Source: Castor canadensis
Lineage: Eukaryota; Chordata; Mammalia; Rodentia; Castoridae
Assembly: GCF_047511655.1 (NCBI RefSeq)
Contig: NC_133391.1
Location: 105,809,384 to 105,873,383 of the forward strand
DNA: 64,000 nt
Direction: 5' to 3'
Part shown: positions 12,395 through 24,907 of the stretch, piece by piece
Layout: the number at the start of each line of letters is the position of its first letter
How positions within the stretch are numbered: the first letter of the stretch is position 1
Program-made: the position numbers and the translations under genes
Notes under the pieces: model-generated
Database searches by the model: none
Seen by the model: only the letters and a program-made list of their open reading frames with translations
Told to the model about the DNA's origin: nothing

Positions 12395-12548
12395 AGGGAA
12401 AGCAATGCTCTGGAAACCAGGAAATTAGGGATCTAGCTCCGATCTTCCTTATCCTGGATTGTTGGTCTTCAGTCAGTTCTTAAAACTTTCTCTATCTGAA
12501 CAGTGAGGTGTTGGATTAGATCTCTATGATCTCTTCTAGTCCAACCTC
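12395..12548 (+). mobile_element. MIR-type SINE fragment
   Basis: Landmarks are 'agcaatgctctggaaaccag', 'ctttctctatctgaacagtg', 'ttggattagatctctatgat', and 'ctcttctagtccaac'. This is the 3' half typical of MIR-family copies. Confidence 0.6.
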
Positions 12549-13684
12549 CTGTGAGAAATCCCCAAGGTCAGAGGATAAAACTGAGTTTCTCATGCATAGC
12601 ATTAAAAAATAACAAATGAAAAGGTTATTTGAAAATTGATGACATAACTTCTTGCAAAACACATAATGCAAACATCACTGCCTCTGGTTACTTTAAAATA
12701 TCTATTTTTGACATTTAATGTAAGCCTCATCAATTAAAATAAACATAATGGTGCTCACATAAAATAGTAATTTTCTAAAATGCATCTGATGGCATGGGCT
12801 TTTGGGGTATATTCCATTAGTTGCTGGAAAGATAATAGCATTTCATTTAGAAATGAATCATAACCAAAGAACTAGATTCTGATTATGTCCCCCACTGAAA
12901 TGTGGATACTACTGATAAATAATAGGTAATAGTCTGTTTTTAGGGTTAGAGGTCCTTAAGATATTATTTTAATATAAAACAAGAGGTTATATGACTCCAT
13001 TGCTCTTTTATCCGTGTGTACTGAATAAAGGAATAGCCAGAGAAACTAGTTATATCTACCTTCTTTTATCTCACACTTTCTAAATTAGTTGTTTTTGTTT
13101 TCATTTTACATTGGAAAACACTTCATATTGTTCAATGAGTGATTTCTCTTTTCTCCATATGATAATGATAGAAAGATTTTAACTTAGAGACATAAATATG
13201 GAAGCAATAACTGTGGAAGCTGTGAGCTCAGAGGCAGTGGACCATAAGGAAGTTTGGCTCAAGAGTTAGCTCATGATTGAAGAAACAGCAGCATTCTTAT
13301 ATAACTCTTTTTTTTAATTTAGAAATATGAAGTAGAGTACCAGTACTATCCAGGGAGCCAAAAGAGGAAAACTGCTGCGCTCAATGAACAGCTTTTAAAA
13401 AAATTATATTGGATTTTAGAAACCTTGAGCCCGATTGTTTACTTTCTAGACATCAAACAGTTCAGGGGAATACAAAACAAACTATACTTTGAACCTAATA
13501 AGTACAATGACAAAATAACTATTTTCTTCCCAAAACATTTGAAAATATGTCCAATGTACTTGTTAAGACAAAATTCTAGATCCATAAATATTAAAGTCTC
13601 AGAAATGATGAGAAGTGGTGAGGAGATCAAGCAGGGAAGGTAAAGAGAGACAGGAAATTAGCATTCAAAGCATTTCATTCTATG
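12549..13684. other. No gene or repeat recognised
   Basis: AT-rich DNA with no named element. The short frames on both strands at 13425-13643 mirror each other and lack motifs. Confidence 0.4.
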
Positions 13685-13885
13685 CTAGCTGCCCTAATGT
13701 ACACATTATTTATGTTAATTTATATAATCCTCACAAACAACTCTGAGGTAGGTATTACCTTTATTTTACAGTTGATAGAACCAAGGTTCATTGAAGTTAA
13801 TTAACTTGCCCAAGGTATTATAGTTGGTAAAGTCAACAACCTTGTTCTATTTCAAAAACTGTGTTTTCTAACACCATGCTGTTTC
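13685..13885 (-). mobile_element. MIR SINE (antisense)
   Basis: Antisense MIR order is clear: 'taatcctcacaaacaactct', 'gaggtaggtattacctttat', 'tttacagttgatagaaccaa', 'ttaacttgcccaaggtatta'. Confidence 0.75.
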
Positions 13886-15267
13886 TTGCATCAGATTACA
13901 CACCTCTGCTGGAATTCAGAGCACAGATTGCACATTTATTTTCCAAGAATCAAATCACCATCGTTTGTTTTAACATATGCATGACAAAGACCCCAGAGCA
14001 CCATTGTTAAACTACTTTGGATTTGGGACTCATAGGGCACACCTGGCAGTTTAGTCTGATTGAGGTTTGATGTACTCAGGACAGATGAGGACTGGGTTGT
14101 TAGAGACAGGTAACCGGCCACTGGGAACCTCCAGGAGCTTGTTGCTTATTGACAGTGCTGAAGTAAGGTAAGGCAAGTGAAGCCTTTTCCTCAGGCATAA
14201 AATTTAGGGGGGAGGGATTGCTCTGAAAACTGAGTAATTAAGATTAATGCAATTTCTTACAAAATCAAATCAGCAAATTGCAGGCCAACCACCTAGTTTT
14301 GTAAATAACACAAGAGCTCTGAGTTCAAAACTGCTTCAAATAGTGGCATTTCTTTGCCACTATTCTACAGAAGAAAAAGGATTGACTGAGTGAAATCAGT
14401 CCAGATACACTGTCTTGGGGCAGGGGGACAATATTTTTACTGGTATCACTTAGCAGTAGTCTCCTACCTCCTAGAGTAGGAACCTGACGTAAAGTGACCA
14501 AATGTCTTGTGTGCTTAAATTGTTCAGGTTTTAACAATGAAAGAACTCATCCCAATGACCCTCCATTTGGAAAAAATTTTTGGTCATCCTAACTGAGAGG
14601 ATATTTAGAGTCACACTAAAAAAAAAAAAAGAATATGTAGGCATTCTGTTTTGGGGCTGGCTCTTAGAGTTTAACCTAAATAGAGGAGAAATGTTTTAGT
14701 TTAAATTTGACTATTAAAATGAGGGTTATGTCAATCTGAGTGAGGTCATAAATTATGTAATCCATGTGTCCCCAGTCTGCACCAACCTGGGAATGGGATA
14801 TGGGAAATCAAAGTCTTGATGATTTCTTGGAGAGATACCACTACTACCTCTCTTATATATTTTATTCTAAACTACTTATTCCTAGAGTCATTACAAGGCA
14901 TGATAGCTGCAATACTGAGCATGTCCCCATAGCTTTTAGTGTTTCACGTGGACTTTGATGACCATCAGCATGACTGTTTGGAGTTTCCAAAGCAGACAGA
15001 AGAGTTGGTCATTAACACTTTCTGAGAGATGGTTTTATTCAGCCATGCTCATGAACTAAGAATTGTTTTCCAAGTCTCTCTTCAAGGAGTTCCCTGCACC
15101 TCCTTTCCAGCCTCCATTTTGACCCAAACAAAAGTCTAATGGAACTTCATCCTCAAAACTGAGGCAGAAATATTGTTAATCTGGAGAAATTGAAGTTTCA
15201 CAGGTCCTTTAGTAGATTTATCCTAATTTTAAATTATTTTTCTTAAAGAAGACCCTTAGTATCCATT
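13886..15267. other. No gene recognised
   Basis: Contains a 13-base A run near 14619 and short frames without motifs. No repeat family was named with confidence. Confidence 0.4.
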
Positions 15268-15650
15268 GCTCTAGACTGAATTGTATGCCCCCCAAATTCA
15301 CAGATTGAAATTCTAACTCCCAGTGTTTTTGGAGATAGGGCTTTTAGGAAGTAAAGGGTAGGATCATAGTCTAATAAGATAACCTTATAAGAGAAGGAGC
15401 TAGCTCTTATTCTGTCTCCTCACTCTCTACTCCTCCATGCTTCCACTTTTCTCTCCATCATGTGAGGACAGCAAAAAGTCAGCTCTCTGTAAGCCAGGAA
15501 GTGAGCCCATACCAAATACTTGCCATGCTGACATCACAATTTTGAACTTCCAGCTTCCAGAAATGTGAGAAAATCAATTTACACAATTGAAACCACCTAG
15601 TCTATGACATTTTGTTATGGCGTCCCAAGCAGACCAATACAATCCATTTT
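15268..15650 (+). mobile_element. ERVL-MaLR solo LTR, sense (MLT1/MST-like)
   Basis: Sense MaLR landmarks occur in order: 'gaattgtatgccccccaaat', 'gattgaaattctaactccca', 'cttataagagaaggagctag', 'catcatgtgaggacag', 'aacttccagcttccagaaat', 'ttttgttatggcgtcccaag', then 'cagaccaata'. The element is near full length for an LTR of this class and non-coding. Confidence 0.8.
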
Positions 15651-15929
15651 GTCTATCAATCTGTATCTGAACATTAGGAATGTAAGTTGGAATCGATATC
15701 CTTTCCTTCCTCAACCCCATGACACAATGATAACTTATGATCCAGAGGAGTAATACAATCCAAAGCCAGAAATACTTTTCGGACTAGAGACTGATAGCAA
15801 TGGCAAGCAGCAAGAGTGATTATGAGAAGAGAATAAATGCCAGAAGGAGAAAGAGGTTGCTTTTGCTTGAGCATCCCAAGTGAAACAAATCTGGGGGACA
15901 TGGTGGCGGAGACCATTTCTGAATGGGAA

Positions 15930-16185
15930 AGAGTGGGGCAGCATAGGATAGTGGTGAAAAGCATGGGCTCTGGACTTAAAAACCTGGATACCTTACTTGC
16001 TATCTGTGTGAAAGTGGCCATGTTGCTCAATCTTTCCTTGCATCAGTTCCTCATTTATAAAATGGAGAAAATAGTAATATCCGTAGCACAGAGCTGCTAT
16101 ACAGATTACATTTTATAAAATGAATAAAGCATTTAAAATAATGCCTACTGCATAGTAAATTTGCAATAAATATTGACCATTTATT
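15930..16185 (+). mobile_element. MIR SINE, near full length
   Basis: The order is complete: 'ggatagtggtgaaaagcatg', 'ggctctggacttaaaaacct', 'cagttcctcatttataaaat', 'ggagaaaatagtaatatc', and the 3' end 'gcaataaatattgacc'. A 93-codon frame across it is a chance frame. Confidence 0.85.
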
Positions 16186-16399
16186 TTATAATAAAATGTT
16201 TTGATTGCTCTCCACATGAATGACATTCTTATTTATCTAATTATATACACTCTTGTCTATACCCTCTGTCTTGTACCCCTACCCAATTTATTACTATGTC
16301 CTATGAATTTTATCTTCTAAATATTCAAGTATCTATGTCCCTTCATTTCCATTAGAAAGAGCTAGTTTTCTCAGGTAAATAAAGTATTTTTACTATCCT

Positions 16400-16958
16400 C
16401 CCATATACGTGGCTAAAAACCATCACAATGGACTTAACAGTTTTCACTATTTACTGCAACAGCCTTCTAATTTTTATAGCTTTGCCTTTTTCTCCCCCAG
16501 TTCTTCTCTATACCCCTGGAACAGTGAACTTTTCAAAAGGCATATCTGATCATATTACTCTTTTCTTTCTAGACCACTTCTCTGGCTTAAAACCCTTAAT
16601 GATTTCTCATTGCATCTAAGATGAAAATTAACTGACCTTTAACAACCTTCCCGTTTTTCTTCAACAGTTTGCCCCTTACTCCTATCCTAGATTTCCTTTC
16701 AGTTTCCAGAAGATGCTGTTACCTCCAACAGTATAGTCATAGCGAATGTTTTTCCCTCTGCTCTCTTTGAGCCTCCCCAGCCTTACTTGGTTAACAGTTG
16801 ACTCTTTCCCAAGAGAGAGGGTTACTCTCAATTTCCTTTTCCAGATTACTCACTCCATGAAAGATATGGCTACTTTTGCTCAGCATCACACCTTTAGTGC
16901 CTAGGAAAGTGCCTCGCTCATAGACAATACTCAATAAATATTTGTTGAATGCATGAAG
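16400..16958 (+). mobile_element. LINE-2 3' end
   Basis: L2 landmarks on the plus strand are 'atctgatcatattactcttt', 'ggcttaaaacccttaatgat', 'ttctcattgcatctaagatg', then a long diverged stretch, and finally the L2 terminus 'tactcaataaatatttgttg' followed by 'aatgcatga'. It is ancient and inactive. Confidence 0.75.
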
Positions 16959-17237
16959 CAATGATTAAGCAATGAAGCAATGACCTCTGGGGAAGAGCCC
17001 CTCTTGTTTTGCTGTTGAATATTGTCCTCACTATTACTTTGACACGGTTTTAATTGTTCCTGCAGGTCAATATAGCCTGGAAAACATGGGCTATGGGAGT
17101 TACCATTTTTCTTAAATCGTATCCTGTTAGCCACTTTCATTGAAATATTCATATCTACAATTTCCTAGCACTGCCTACAATATCCAAACTTTATCTGAAT
17201 TTACCAATACAAGGAAATATTTCTGAATAGTTTTCTT

Positions 17238-17252
17238 AAGTTTAAAAAAAAA
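17238..17252 (+). repeat. Candidate 5' target-site duplication of the PRAME retrocopy
   Basis: AAGTTTAAAAAAAAA here is repeated at 19027-19041, just at the 3' end of the retrocopy. The two sites bracket the leader and the poly(A) signal. A-richness weakens the match, but the AAGTTT anchor is shared. Confidence 0.5.
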
Positions 17253-18829
17253 GGCAGATTTCTGGAGCCTGGAGTCACTGCCTAGCACTGCTGGGATTAA
17301 GAGAGCCCTGGGCATCTGGTCTACATCTAGATTCTTTCTCTACAAATCTATCAGGATGAGCATAGAGGCCCCACCCACACTGCAGGAGCTATCAATGGAG
17401 ATCCTGCTGAGGAACCAGGCCGTGGTCATTTCTGCTGTATATGACCTGGCATTGGGGCTTTTCCTTCAGCTCTTCAAGGAAGCCTTTGCCTAAGAAGCAC
17501 TGAGATCCTGAAGGCCAGCTCCTTCTGGGGAATTTGATGAAGTCAAGAGACCTGAAGATTGCCCTGGATGGGATTGATATGCTGCTTGGCCAGTAGGTTT
17601 GCCCCTATAGGTGCAAACTTCAAGTGCTGGCTGGATTTGTGGAATGAGCATCAGGATGTCTAGAGTATGGGCCATATTGCCGTGACCCTTGCCTGTTCCA
17701 CAGAGGACATGACTGAGCAGCAAGCAGCAAATCACCATGCAGGGATGGTAGTGAAGCAGTCCGTGAGGGTGTTTGTAGATATCTGCATCCATGATCTATG
17801 ACTCCCAGGTGAATTCCAAGCCTCCTCCTGTGGTGGGCCAAGAAGAGAAAAGATTTACTATAGCTGTGTTGTAAGAAGCTTCATATTAGGGCAGGCTCCA
17901 TCAATAAAATGCAGGAGGTTTTGCATATTATGCAGCTGGACCACATCCATTTAGCTGCAGGTAGATCATATCTGAAATCAGGAGATCATGAGAATATTTG
18001 TTCCTTACCTGGGCAGGATGAGTAACCTTTGCTTATTTTCATTCACCCTGACTAGTGAGTGATTATATACTTCCTGCCCACAAAATGAGTGGTTTTTCTC
18101 CAAATACACCATTAAGTTGCGAAAGCTGAGAAACCTATGGGAGCTTTATATGCATGATGTCTTCTTTCTTTATGGAAAACTGTCCAAAGTGTTCAGGAGT
18201 CAGACATCCTTGGAGATCCTCTCTTTGAGGTCAAGCCCGATTAAGCTGTCAGACTTAAGGCATCTGTCCCAGTGTCCCAGCACCAGTCAACTGAAGTACC
18301 TGCATGTATAGGACTGCTCTAGGAAACAGTTGAGTCCTGAGACCCTCCAAGCTCTGGTAGAGAAAGTGGCCAGCACCCTCAACAGCCTGCTCTTAGAGAA
18401 GTGTGAGATCATAGACTTTAAGCTTGATGTCATTCGGCCCGCCCTGAGCCGCTGCTCCCAGTTCACCATGTTCAGTTTCTTTGGAAACCGCATCTCCCTG
18501 GCTGCCCTGGAGAACCTGCTGAGATGCACTGCCAGGCTGAGCCAGTCAAGAGGAACACTGTATGCTGCCCCTCTGGAGAGCTATAATCCTGAACGCCGTA
18601 ATATCGATCATGAGAGATTTGGTTATGCTAAGCTGGGGCAGTACTGAGGGACATAAGTCCACTCCAGAAGGTCTGGATCAGCACATCTGCTGTAAAAGGT
18701 ACCGATTGTCTAGCCAGTAGCCCAGTGGCAACTGAGTAAACACAGTGGAGTATTACCATCCCTCTGTTTTTACCTGTTCTCTTTGTCAGTGAACTCATTG
18801 AACAGACTGAAAAAGAGGTAAGGTGTAAA

Positions 18830-18938
18830 AGATGATTTAATTTAATTTAATTTCTTTTGCAGTGCTTTGGATCAAATCCAGCACCTGGTGTGTGTTAGAC
18901 ATGAGTTCTACCACTGAGCTCTGTCCCAGCTTCTTATT
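18830..18938 (-). mobile_element. ID-type SINE inside the PRAME retrocopy 3' UTR
   Basis: The T-rich left edge 'tttaatttaatttaatttc' is the reversed tail. It is followed by antisense ID wording: 'gcagtgctttggatcaaatc', 'gttctaccactgagctctgt', 'cccagc'. The insertion is younger than the retrocopy. Confidence 0.75.
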
Positions 18939-19026
18939 TTAAAACAAATCTGCTGGAAACTGTGTCACCTAGACTTCACCCCCAGTTTTCTTAAAATTAC
19001 CTGTCAATGAATAGAATAAAGTCTTA

Positions 19027-19041
19027 AAGTTTAAAAAAAAA
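19027..19041 (+). repeat. Candidate 3' target-site duplication of the PRAME retrocopy
   Basis: Matches 17238-17252 (AAGTTT followed by an A run). It directly follows the AATAAA at 19015-19020, so tail and duplication merge. Confidence 0.5.
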
Positions 19042-19557
19042 AGTTAAGTGTTATTCTCTACGTTGAGTTTTAGCCTCATGAGTTCTTCAATTAAGACTAA
19101 GTTTCACTTGCAGGATTTCTGGAGTTAAAAATATTCTATTCATCTAAAAAGTGGTGACATCAACCTTTGAAGAGTTTAGAAAATAAGCTTTGCAACTGGA
19201 GTTAGTTTTTTATTTGCTTGTACCATTTTTCCTCCATGGCACTGAAGAAAAGGTCTTATTTATTGCACATTTATAGTGCAAACATATAATATTTTATCTT
19301 GCAAGATATTATGGTATCACAAAGCTTCTTTTCAAATACAGAAGTATAGACTAAAGAGGTTACTTGATCAGATTGTCTGAACTGGTATGGTAAAACTGAA
19401 TTTCTAAATCCTGCAACTTTTGATTTTAAAGTGCACGCTCCTGGTGTGCTATGCTGCCTCTGCCATTAGGGCTATGAAGCATTTGCCTGATGCTCACCTG
19501 GCCAGGAGGTTGTCAACATCCTGAAGAGTGTTGCTTAGGTAATATAGAAGTTCCAGA

Positions 19558-19655
19558 TCCCTTTCCTTCCTTCTGTCCTTCCTTCCTTCCTTCTTCCCCC
19601 GTTCTCTCTCTCCCTTCCTCCCTCCATCTGTTCTCTTTCTTTCTTCTCTCCCTTC
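19558..19655. repeat. Polypyrimidine (TTCC)n-like tract
   Basis: Irregular CTTCCTTCC and CTCTCTCCC blocks. An open frame through it (19490-19684) is low-complexity and not a gene. Confidence 0.8.
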
Positions 19656-20654
19656 ATCCTAGGGAAATAGCTTGGGTTACCTAAGGTGAGTTTTCTCTCT
19701 CTTGCCTACCACTGAACTATTTACATTTTCATGTATCATTTTTAAATATGTTATCCAGAGTTACATAACATTAAGAAATATTGAAGAATAAAGTGGATTT
19801 AATTCTGCATGCATTTAAAAACTCCATTTGTTTTCAAATTATTTGATATCAAAATTATTTTCTACATTGTCCCACCACATTACAGGCATGTGCAGGCACT
19901 TCAATCTTCCACACATGAACCCTTCCATTTAGTTATTTAATTCTACTTGAAGAGTAAGATAGGAATGCATTAGGATTTGGGTAAATAATAATTGCATTGT
20001 TCCCTTCTCATATAATTTACTGAGGATTGGCACATCCTAGAGTAAATTGCAAAGACCAGAATTGGACTGAAGTGAAGTGCAGCTGTTAGACTCCTGTGTA
20101 CAAACAGCTTCCAAATAACAGTCTAAAATAGTCTTCTAACAGTGTTTAGTGATCTTGCCAGTAATTTTTTTTCATTACACTGGGATGTAATTCAGCTGAG
20201 TTAGGAGGCTTAAACTTAACAGACTGTCTTTTAAAACAGTGGCCTGAAGCTGGGAGTATATATTTTTTAAATTAAATTTACTTTAAATGATACACAAAAC
20301 AAAAATTTTACCTGTTAATGGATACTGAGATGTTTCAACACATGATTGCATTATCTAATGTTTAAATCATATCAATATGTTTCTTTTTGGCATTAATTTT
20401 TTACTTTTTTTGCCATCACATTTTTATTTAAATTAATTTTAATTAAGTCAATATTTAATTAATTCTTTTAGAAAAATGTAAGATTCCTTGGGAAATTTAT
20501 ATGATGTACAAAGCAGAAGTGTGCTTTTAATCTTTTCAAAGCAAGGCACTCACATTTTTAATATATACATATGTTGCATTTGTTCTAACAATGACAGTCA
20601 TGAATATTTAGCACCTGCTGTATGCCAAGCAGTCTTCCAGGTGCTGAAGATGCC

Positions 20655-20657
<3 letters not shown>

Positions 20658-20686
<29 letters not shown>
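20658..20686. repeat. (TG)n microsatellite
   Basis: Uninterrupted TG dinucleotides, about 14 units. They produce artificial Val/Cys and Thr/His frames on the two strands. Confidence 0.95.
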
Positions 20687-20688
<2 letters not shown>

Positions 20689-21439
20689 ATATGTGTATGC
20701 AGACAGACACGGAGGGAGACAAAGAGAACAAAGGTATGAATTTATAAGGAGAAACTTTCTGAAATAAAAATTCTTTGGTCTCCAGCAATATGTATTGACA
20801 TTAATTTTTTAAAACTCCATAATTTTCATTCTACATTGTGTCACTTCCATATATCTGGGATATATTTGACATATAATTTGGTTTTAGCAATGGTAATGTC
20901 ATGTAAAATCCTAAATCTGACCTGAAATGTTTTCTCTTCTCTTGCTGATTGTCTTTATAGCAATATCAACCATGGTAATAATACTGAGATATGAATCAGT
21001 TTATTTTTCATTATGTCAATAGTTCTATCTACAAGCACAAACAGACATACTAAAATATGGTTTGTTTAAAAAAGTTTAGTTTAGTTGAACTGAAAATGGA
21101 TTGAATTGTTTTCATTTTATTTATCAGTATATGGAGAGTGGGAGGCAGTGAGACATAACCATGATCTTAGTGATTAATATGGATTGTGTGGTTAATGAAT
21201 TTAAATAAAATTTCATTATTTTAATATGTTAACTGAGAGTCTTCTGGGACACAGTTGTTATCTTTGGCTCTGGGTTAACAGTAATGAAAATTCTTTGTCT
21301 CACTGTCAAAGCACTCTGTTTCTTAAGAAGTTACATGCAAACAGATAATCTAGTATTATGGCTGCTATAATTAATGTAGGTACAAAATAACAGGGGAACA
21401 GGACAAGGATTACCTCACCATACCATAAGAGCAAGAGAA

Positions 21440-21900
21440 GGTTTTACATAGAGGGCAATGAAAAGTGTTTCAGGTATTTGCCAATGGCAATAAGTCAAGG
21501 GAAAGCATTCTCATAGAGAGAATAGAGTATACAAAGGGGCAGGAATTTGGAACATTCCAGATACTATGGAAGGTTCAGAAGTTCCAGAAGTATGAGCAAG
21601 GAAGTGGCAGGAGAACTTTAGATATAGGCCAAAATCAGAATGGGAAGAACTTTGCATGCCATTGCAAATGGAATTAGATTTTTATGACTGAAAGTGGTTG
21701 GGAACTTTTGAGAATCTTAAACTTGTGTGTCACATTCATCTTTTTACATTAGAAATATTCTGACAGTGCTATGGAGAAAAGACTGAATGAGGACAATACA
21801 GAGGCATAGAAACATAAGGAGGCTATTGCAATAATGTAGGTGAGAAATGATAAAATGGTAAATACCTGAACCAGTGCAGATGCAAGGAAGTTGAAGGAAG
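21440..21900 (-). mobile_element. LINE-2 fragment, antisense
   Basis: Antisense L2 wording: 'catagagggcaatgaaaagt', 'ggaatttggaacattccaga', 'tatgagcaaggaagtggcag', 'tgaggacaatacagaggcat', 'ggaggctattgcaataatgt' with 'aggtgagaaatgat'. This order matches the reverse of the L2 3' region. It is diverged. Confidence 0.5.
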
Positions 21901-22003
21901 GGAGTTATGAGATGTCTTGAGATGCAGAATGAAAGTTGATCTGGATGGGAAGGTGGAGCTGAATAGGAGAGAAGTAGAAATTTAAGATGTCTTTGAAAAA
22001 AAT

Positions 22004-22270
22004 GTTTTGGCAGTACAGGGGTTTGAACTCTGGGCCTCATGCTTGCTAGGTGGGAGCTCTGTCACTTGAGCAACGCTCCCAACACTTTTTACTTGTTATT
22101 TTCTGAATAGGATCTTGCTTAATGCCTGGACCCTGATGCTCCTATTTGTCCTTCCATTATGCCCAGCAATTGGTTGAGATTGGGTCTCAAGGCTGGCTTT
22201 GAACTTCAAGCCTCCTGATCTCTGCCTCCCAGGTAGCTAGGTTTACAGGCTTCAGCCATTCACCTGGCTG
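22004..22270 (-). mobile_element. Full dimeric rodent SINE
   Basis: The antisense ID-like half ('ggcagtacaggggtttgaac', 'ctctgtcacttgagcaacgc') is followed by the antisense B1-like half ('gattgggtctcaaggctggc', 'tttgaacttcaagcctcctg', 'tctgcctcccaggtagctag'). The left edge 'tgaaaaaaatgtttt' carries the reversed tail. Confidence 0.85.
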
Positions 22271-22459
22271 AGTTTTGTCTTATGCAATTAGATAGATGGT
22301 AGCATCTTTTCCTGAGATAAGAAATTTAGGCGGTGGAGCATGTATGGGGTGGTGTTGAGGTCAGTTTTGAACACAGCAAATGCAAAATGAATAGTTTTTC
22401 ATTTGCTCTGTAGAGTGTGCTACTAAGTACAGAGGCCTGGAGGTAAATAGGGGCTGGGG

Positions 22460-22811
22460 TGTGTCTTAAGCCATTTGGGACACTATAACAAAATATCTTA
22501 GACTGAGTAACTTATAAACAACAGAAATTTATTGCTTATAGTTCTGGAGACTGGAACTCTAAGATCATGCTAGCACATTGGGTTTTTGGTAAGAGCTTGC
22601 TCTTTGCTTTAAAAATGGTGCTTTCTGTCTATGTTATCACTAGTTAAAGGGGTGAACAAACTCTCCCAGGCCTCCTTTATGGGCCTTAATTTCATTCATG
22701 AGGATGGAACCCTCATGACTCTTTACCTCTTAGTTCTATTGCATTTGGGATTAGGTTTCAATATATGAATTTTGGGGAAGGGGGACAGAGACTCTAGAGG
22801 TATACCCCAGC
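22460..22811 (-). mobile_element. ERVL-MaLR solo LTR, antisense
   Basis: Antisense LTR landmarks: 'tgtgtcttaagccatttggg', 'ctataacaaaatatcttaga', 'ataaacaacagaaatttatt', 'ttctggagactggaactcta', 'gggattaggtttcaatatat'. The element is near full length with no internal region. Confidence 0.8.
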
Positions 22812-24907
22812 ATTTATGAAAAGAATGGAGATAAAGAATCCCACAAATAGAACAAAAAAAGGGCCAATAAAGAAGTAAGAGGAAGACCAAGGAGGCCTGG
22901 TATCACTGAAGTCCTGTTTGTCAACTGCAGTGAAGAGACTAGCATATTACTTCAAACAAAAGCTTCAGCTTTTCTCCAGACATTTCTTACGGTTTCTTAC
23001 TTTGGTACTTTTCCTCCCTCAGAATGTTCTGAATCACTGCTTAAATTACAACTCCTATGCGAAGCCCTTCTTGATCACTGAACTGGTAAGGTACGCTGAA
23101 CATTTATAACCAAATCCTTGGTGGCAGAAATTCACCCACTCTGTTTCTTAAACCAGACACAAAGTGTTTTGGTGGCCCTTGAGTTTAGTAGATATAACAG
23201 ATAAAGTCATCTGGAAGCAGAGTCTGAGACAACTCAGATGCACGTGATTCCTAAGGGAGTGCTTTTCATAAAAGCTTGGAAGTGACTGGAGGAATCAGGA
23301 TGTAGTTTGAAGTAGTCTTGACTTGGCCTGGTCTAGGGAGGTTAGGGAAAGCAAATTGGAGGCAAGGATGTCTGGCATTTGTACTCCTAAATTAGCCAGG
23401 GCAAGTCTCTGAAGATGCCTCTGTAAGCCATTAGTCCAGCCCTGGAGCAGGTAAAGGAAGGTTGTGACAGCAGATAAAGGGGCATACAAACCGTGTCCAC
23501 TGCAGTGGGCAAGCATTTGAAAGTTTAGTGATTGGTGTTTACCTTGGGGTCTATGGTGAAGAAAGATAGATTCTCCACCTCTCTCTCTCTCCATATCACC
23601 TCTGCTTCACTTCCAACACTTTTTCTTTAAAATAAAACTCTTTTGAGTTTATTCTACTTAGGACAATAAAAAATGTTAAAAGGAAATAAGCATTACCCTA
23701 AATTCAACCACTTTAAGATCATCACTGTTAACATCTCAGCATATTTTCTTCAAGTATTTATTAGAGTCAAGATATTCCATAAATGAAATAGTTATTTTCT
23801 TCTTTTGCATGACACCTTTGCCATTATAAAACTTATGATTAGATAAGATTTTATTATGTGATTTACTACAATGTATTATTTCTATTTCCTTAATTTGAGT
23901 CTTTTAAATCTTTTTACAGTTTTCTTTTCTTTTTTGGGGAAGGTTAATATGTCGTTCAAGTTAGCCTCACAATCTTTCTGCCTCAATCTCCCAAGGAGTT
24001 GAGATTACAGGTGGGTCCTACAGGTGAAGTGTAAACTTTCACTTTTATGAAAATATTTTAATAATGTTTTTTGCATAAAAAGTTTTTCTTCATGGTTTAG
24101 GCTATTTCTTTAGACTAAATTCCTAGAAATGTAATTACTGGGAGACAAGACATGAGAAATTAGAAGTTCTTGATGCATGCTGCAAATTGTTTTTTTTTTC
24201 GATGGGCTGTGCAATATGAATGTCCATCAGCACTTTATTAGTGTGCCCATTTCCCTATGCAGTATTATTACATCATGGTAGCAGACTATTCTCTCTAAAA
24301 TTAATCCTTCTGTTTCTTTTAGTGGAGACAGCCATGGAATTACATTTCTTAAATCCCCTTCCAGAGATACTGGATATATTTATGATATTCTTGATTATGG
24401 AAGTTTTTTTTAAGGTTCATAAAGACAAACTCATTATATAGTCAAGTCTGTTAATATTTTTCATGTTTTTTCCCCCTGTGGCTCTCAAGACATCTCACTT
24501 TTTATCTTCCTCTATTCTTTCCTCATCCTTTATCATTGACTGACTGGTTAATATAATTATTCTGGTCAAAGAAGAACCATATTGATCTTGAAGACAAGCA
24601 AAAGAAAACTTTGTAGAGCATTTCTGTTTGCCCAATTCATTTAATGCTTCTCAAGGTAACCTGTGTGATGACCCCTATACAAAGTAGAAAATACTAGCTT
24701 GATCTCTGAGGGAAGGGCAAAACAGTATCTGCCTACTGCTTACAATTTTGGGAAGTGATGAAGATTCTATTCATGGACATTAAAGAATACAGTATTTCCA
24801 GTAAATGGGGGTGTGTATTTTGTGTGTGTGTGTGGTATAAGTCAGAATGAAGCAAATTATTGGTAGAAACTAGGTAAGAATTGACAAATGTAAAGTTTTA
24901 GCATATT
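22812..24907. other. No gene; one B1-like fragment
   Basis: Apart from the B1-like piece at 23930-24030, this is AT-rich with no supported coding sequence. The 99-codon minus frame at 23295-23594 has no recognised domain. Confidence 0.4.
23930..24030 (-). mobile_element. B1-like SINE fragment
   Basis: Antisense B1/7SL-like wording: 'gtcgttcaagttagcctcac', 'ctgcctcaatctcccaagga', 'gttgagattacagg'. Diverged. Confidence 0.55.

Larger units (their letters stand above)
17253..19042 (+). pseudogene. Retrocopy of a PRAME-family gene
   Basis: PRAME-family proteins are leucine-rich-repeat proteins of about 480-500 residues. Some are substrate receptors for Cullin-2 ubiquitin ligases, and many are germline-expressed. 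The copy starts with an untranslated leader. An ATG at 17356 encodes MSIEAPPTLQELSMEILLRN, the typical PRAME start, and a stop follows at 17491. Other stops and a frameshift break the middle (17500-18110). A longer open stretch from 18117 gives KLRNLWELYMHDVFFL; a stop at 18309 interrupts it. LSPETLQALVEKVAST and LSRCSQFTMFSFFGNRISLA follow, then APLESYNPERRN. The frame ends at 18645. Related sequence (QKVWIST) continues beyond this. AATAAA lies at 19015-19020 and a poly(A) run at 19033-19042. A SINE has inserted in the 3' UTR. There are no introns, so this is a processed copy. Which family member it came from cannot be told. Confidence 0.9.
19043..21439. other. No gene; simple repeats only
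   Basis: A weak antisense MIR-like stretch may lie at 19330-19470 ('actaaagaggttacttgatc', then 'ctgaatttctaaatcctgc'). A pyrimidine tract lies at 19558-19650 and a (TG)n at 20658. The rest is AT-rich with nothing named. Confidence 0.4.
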
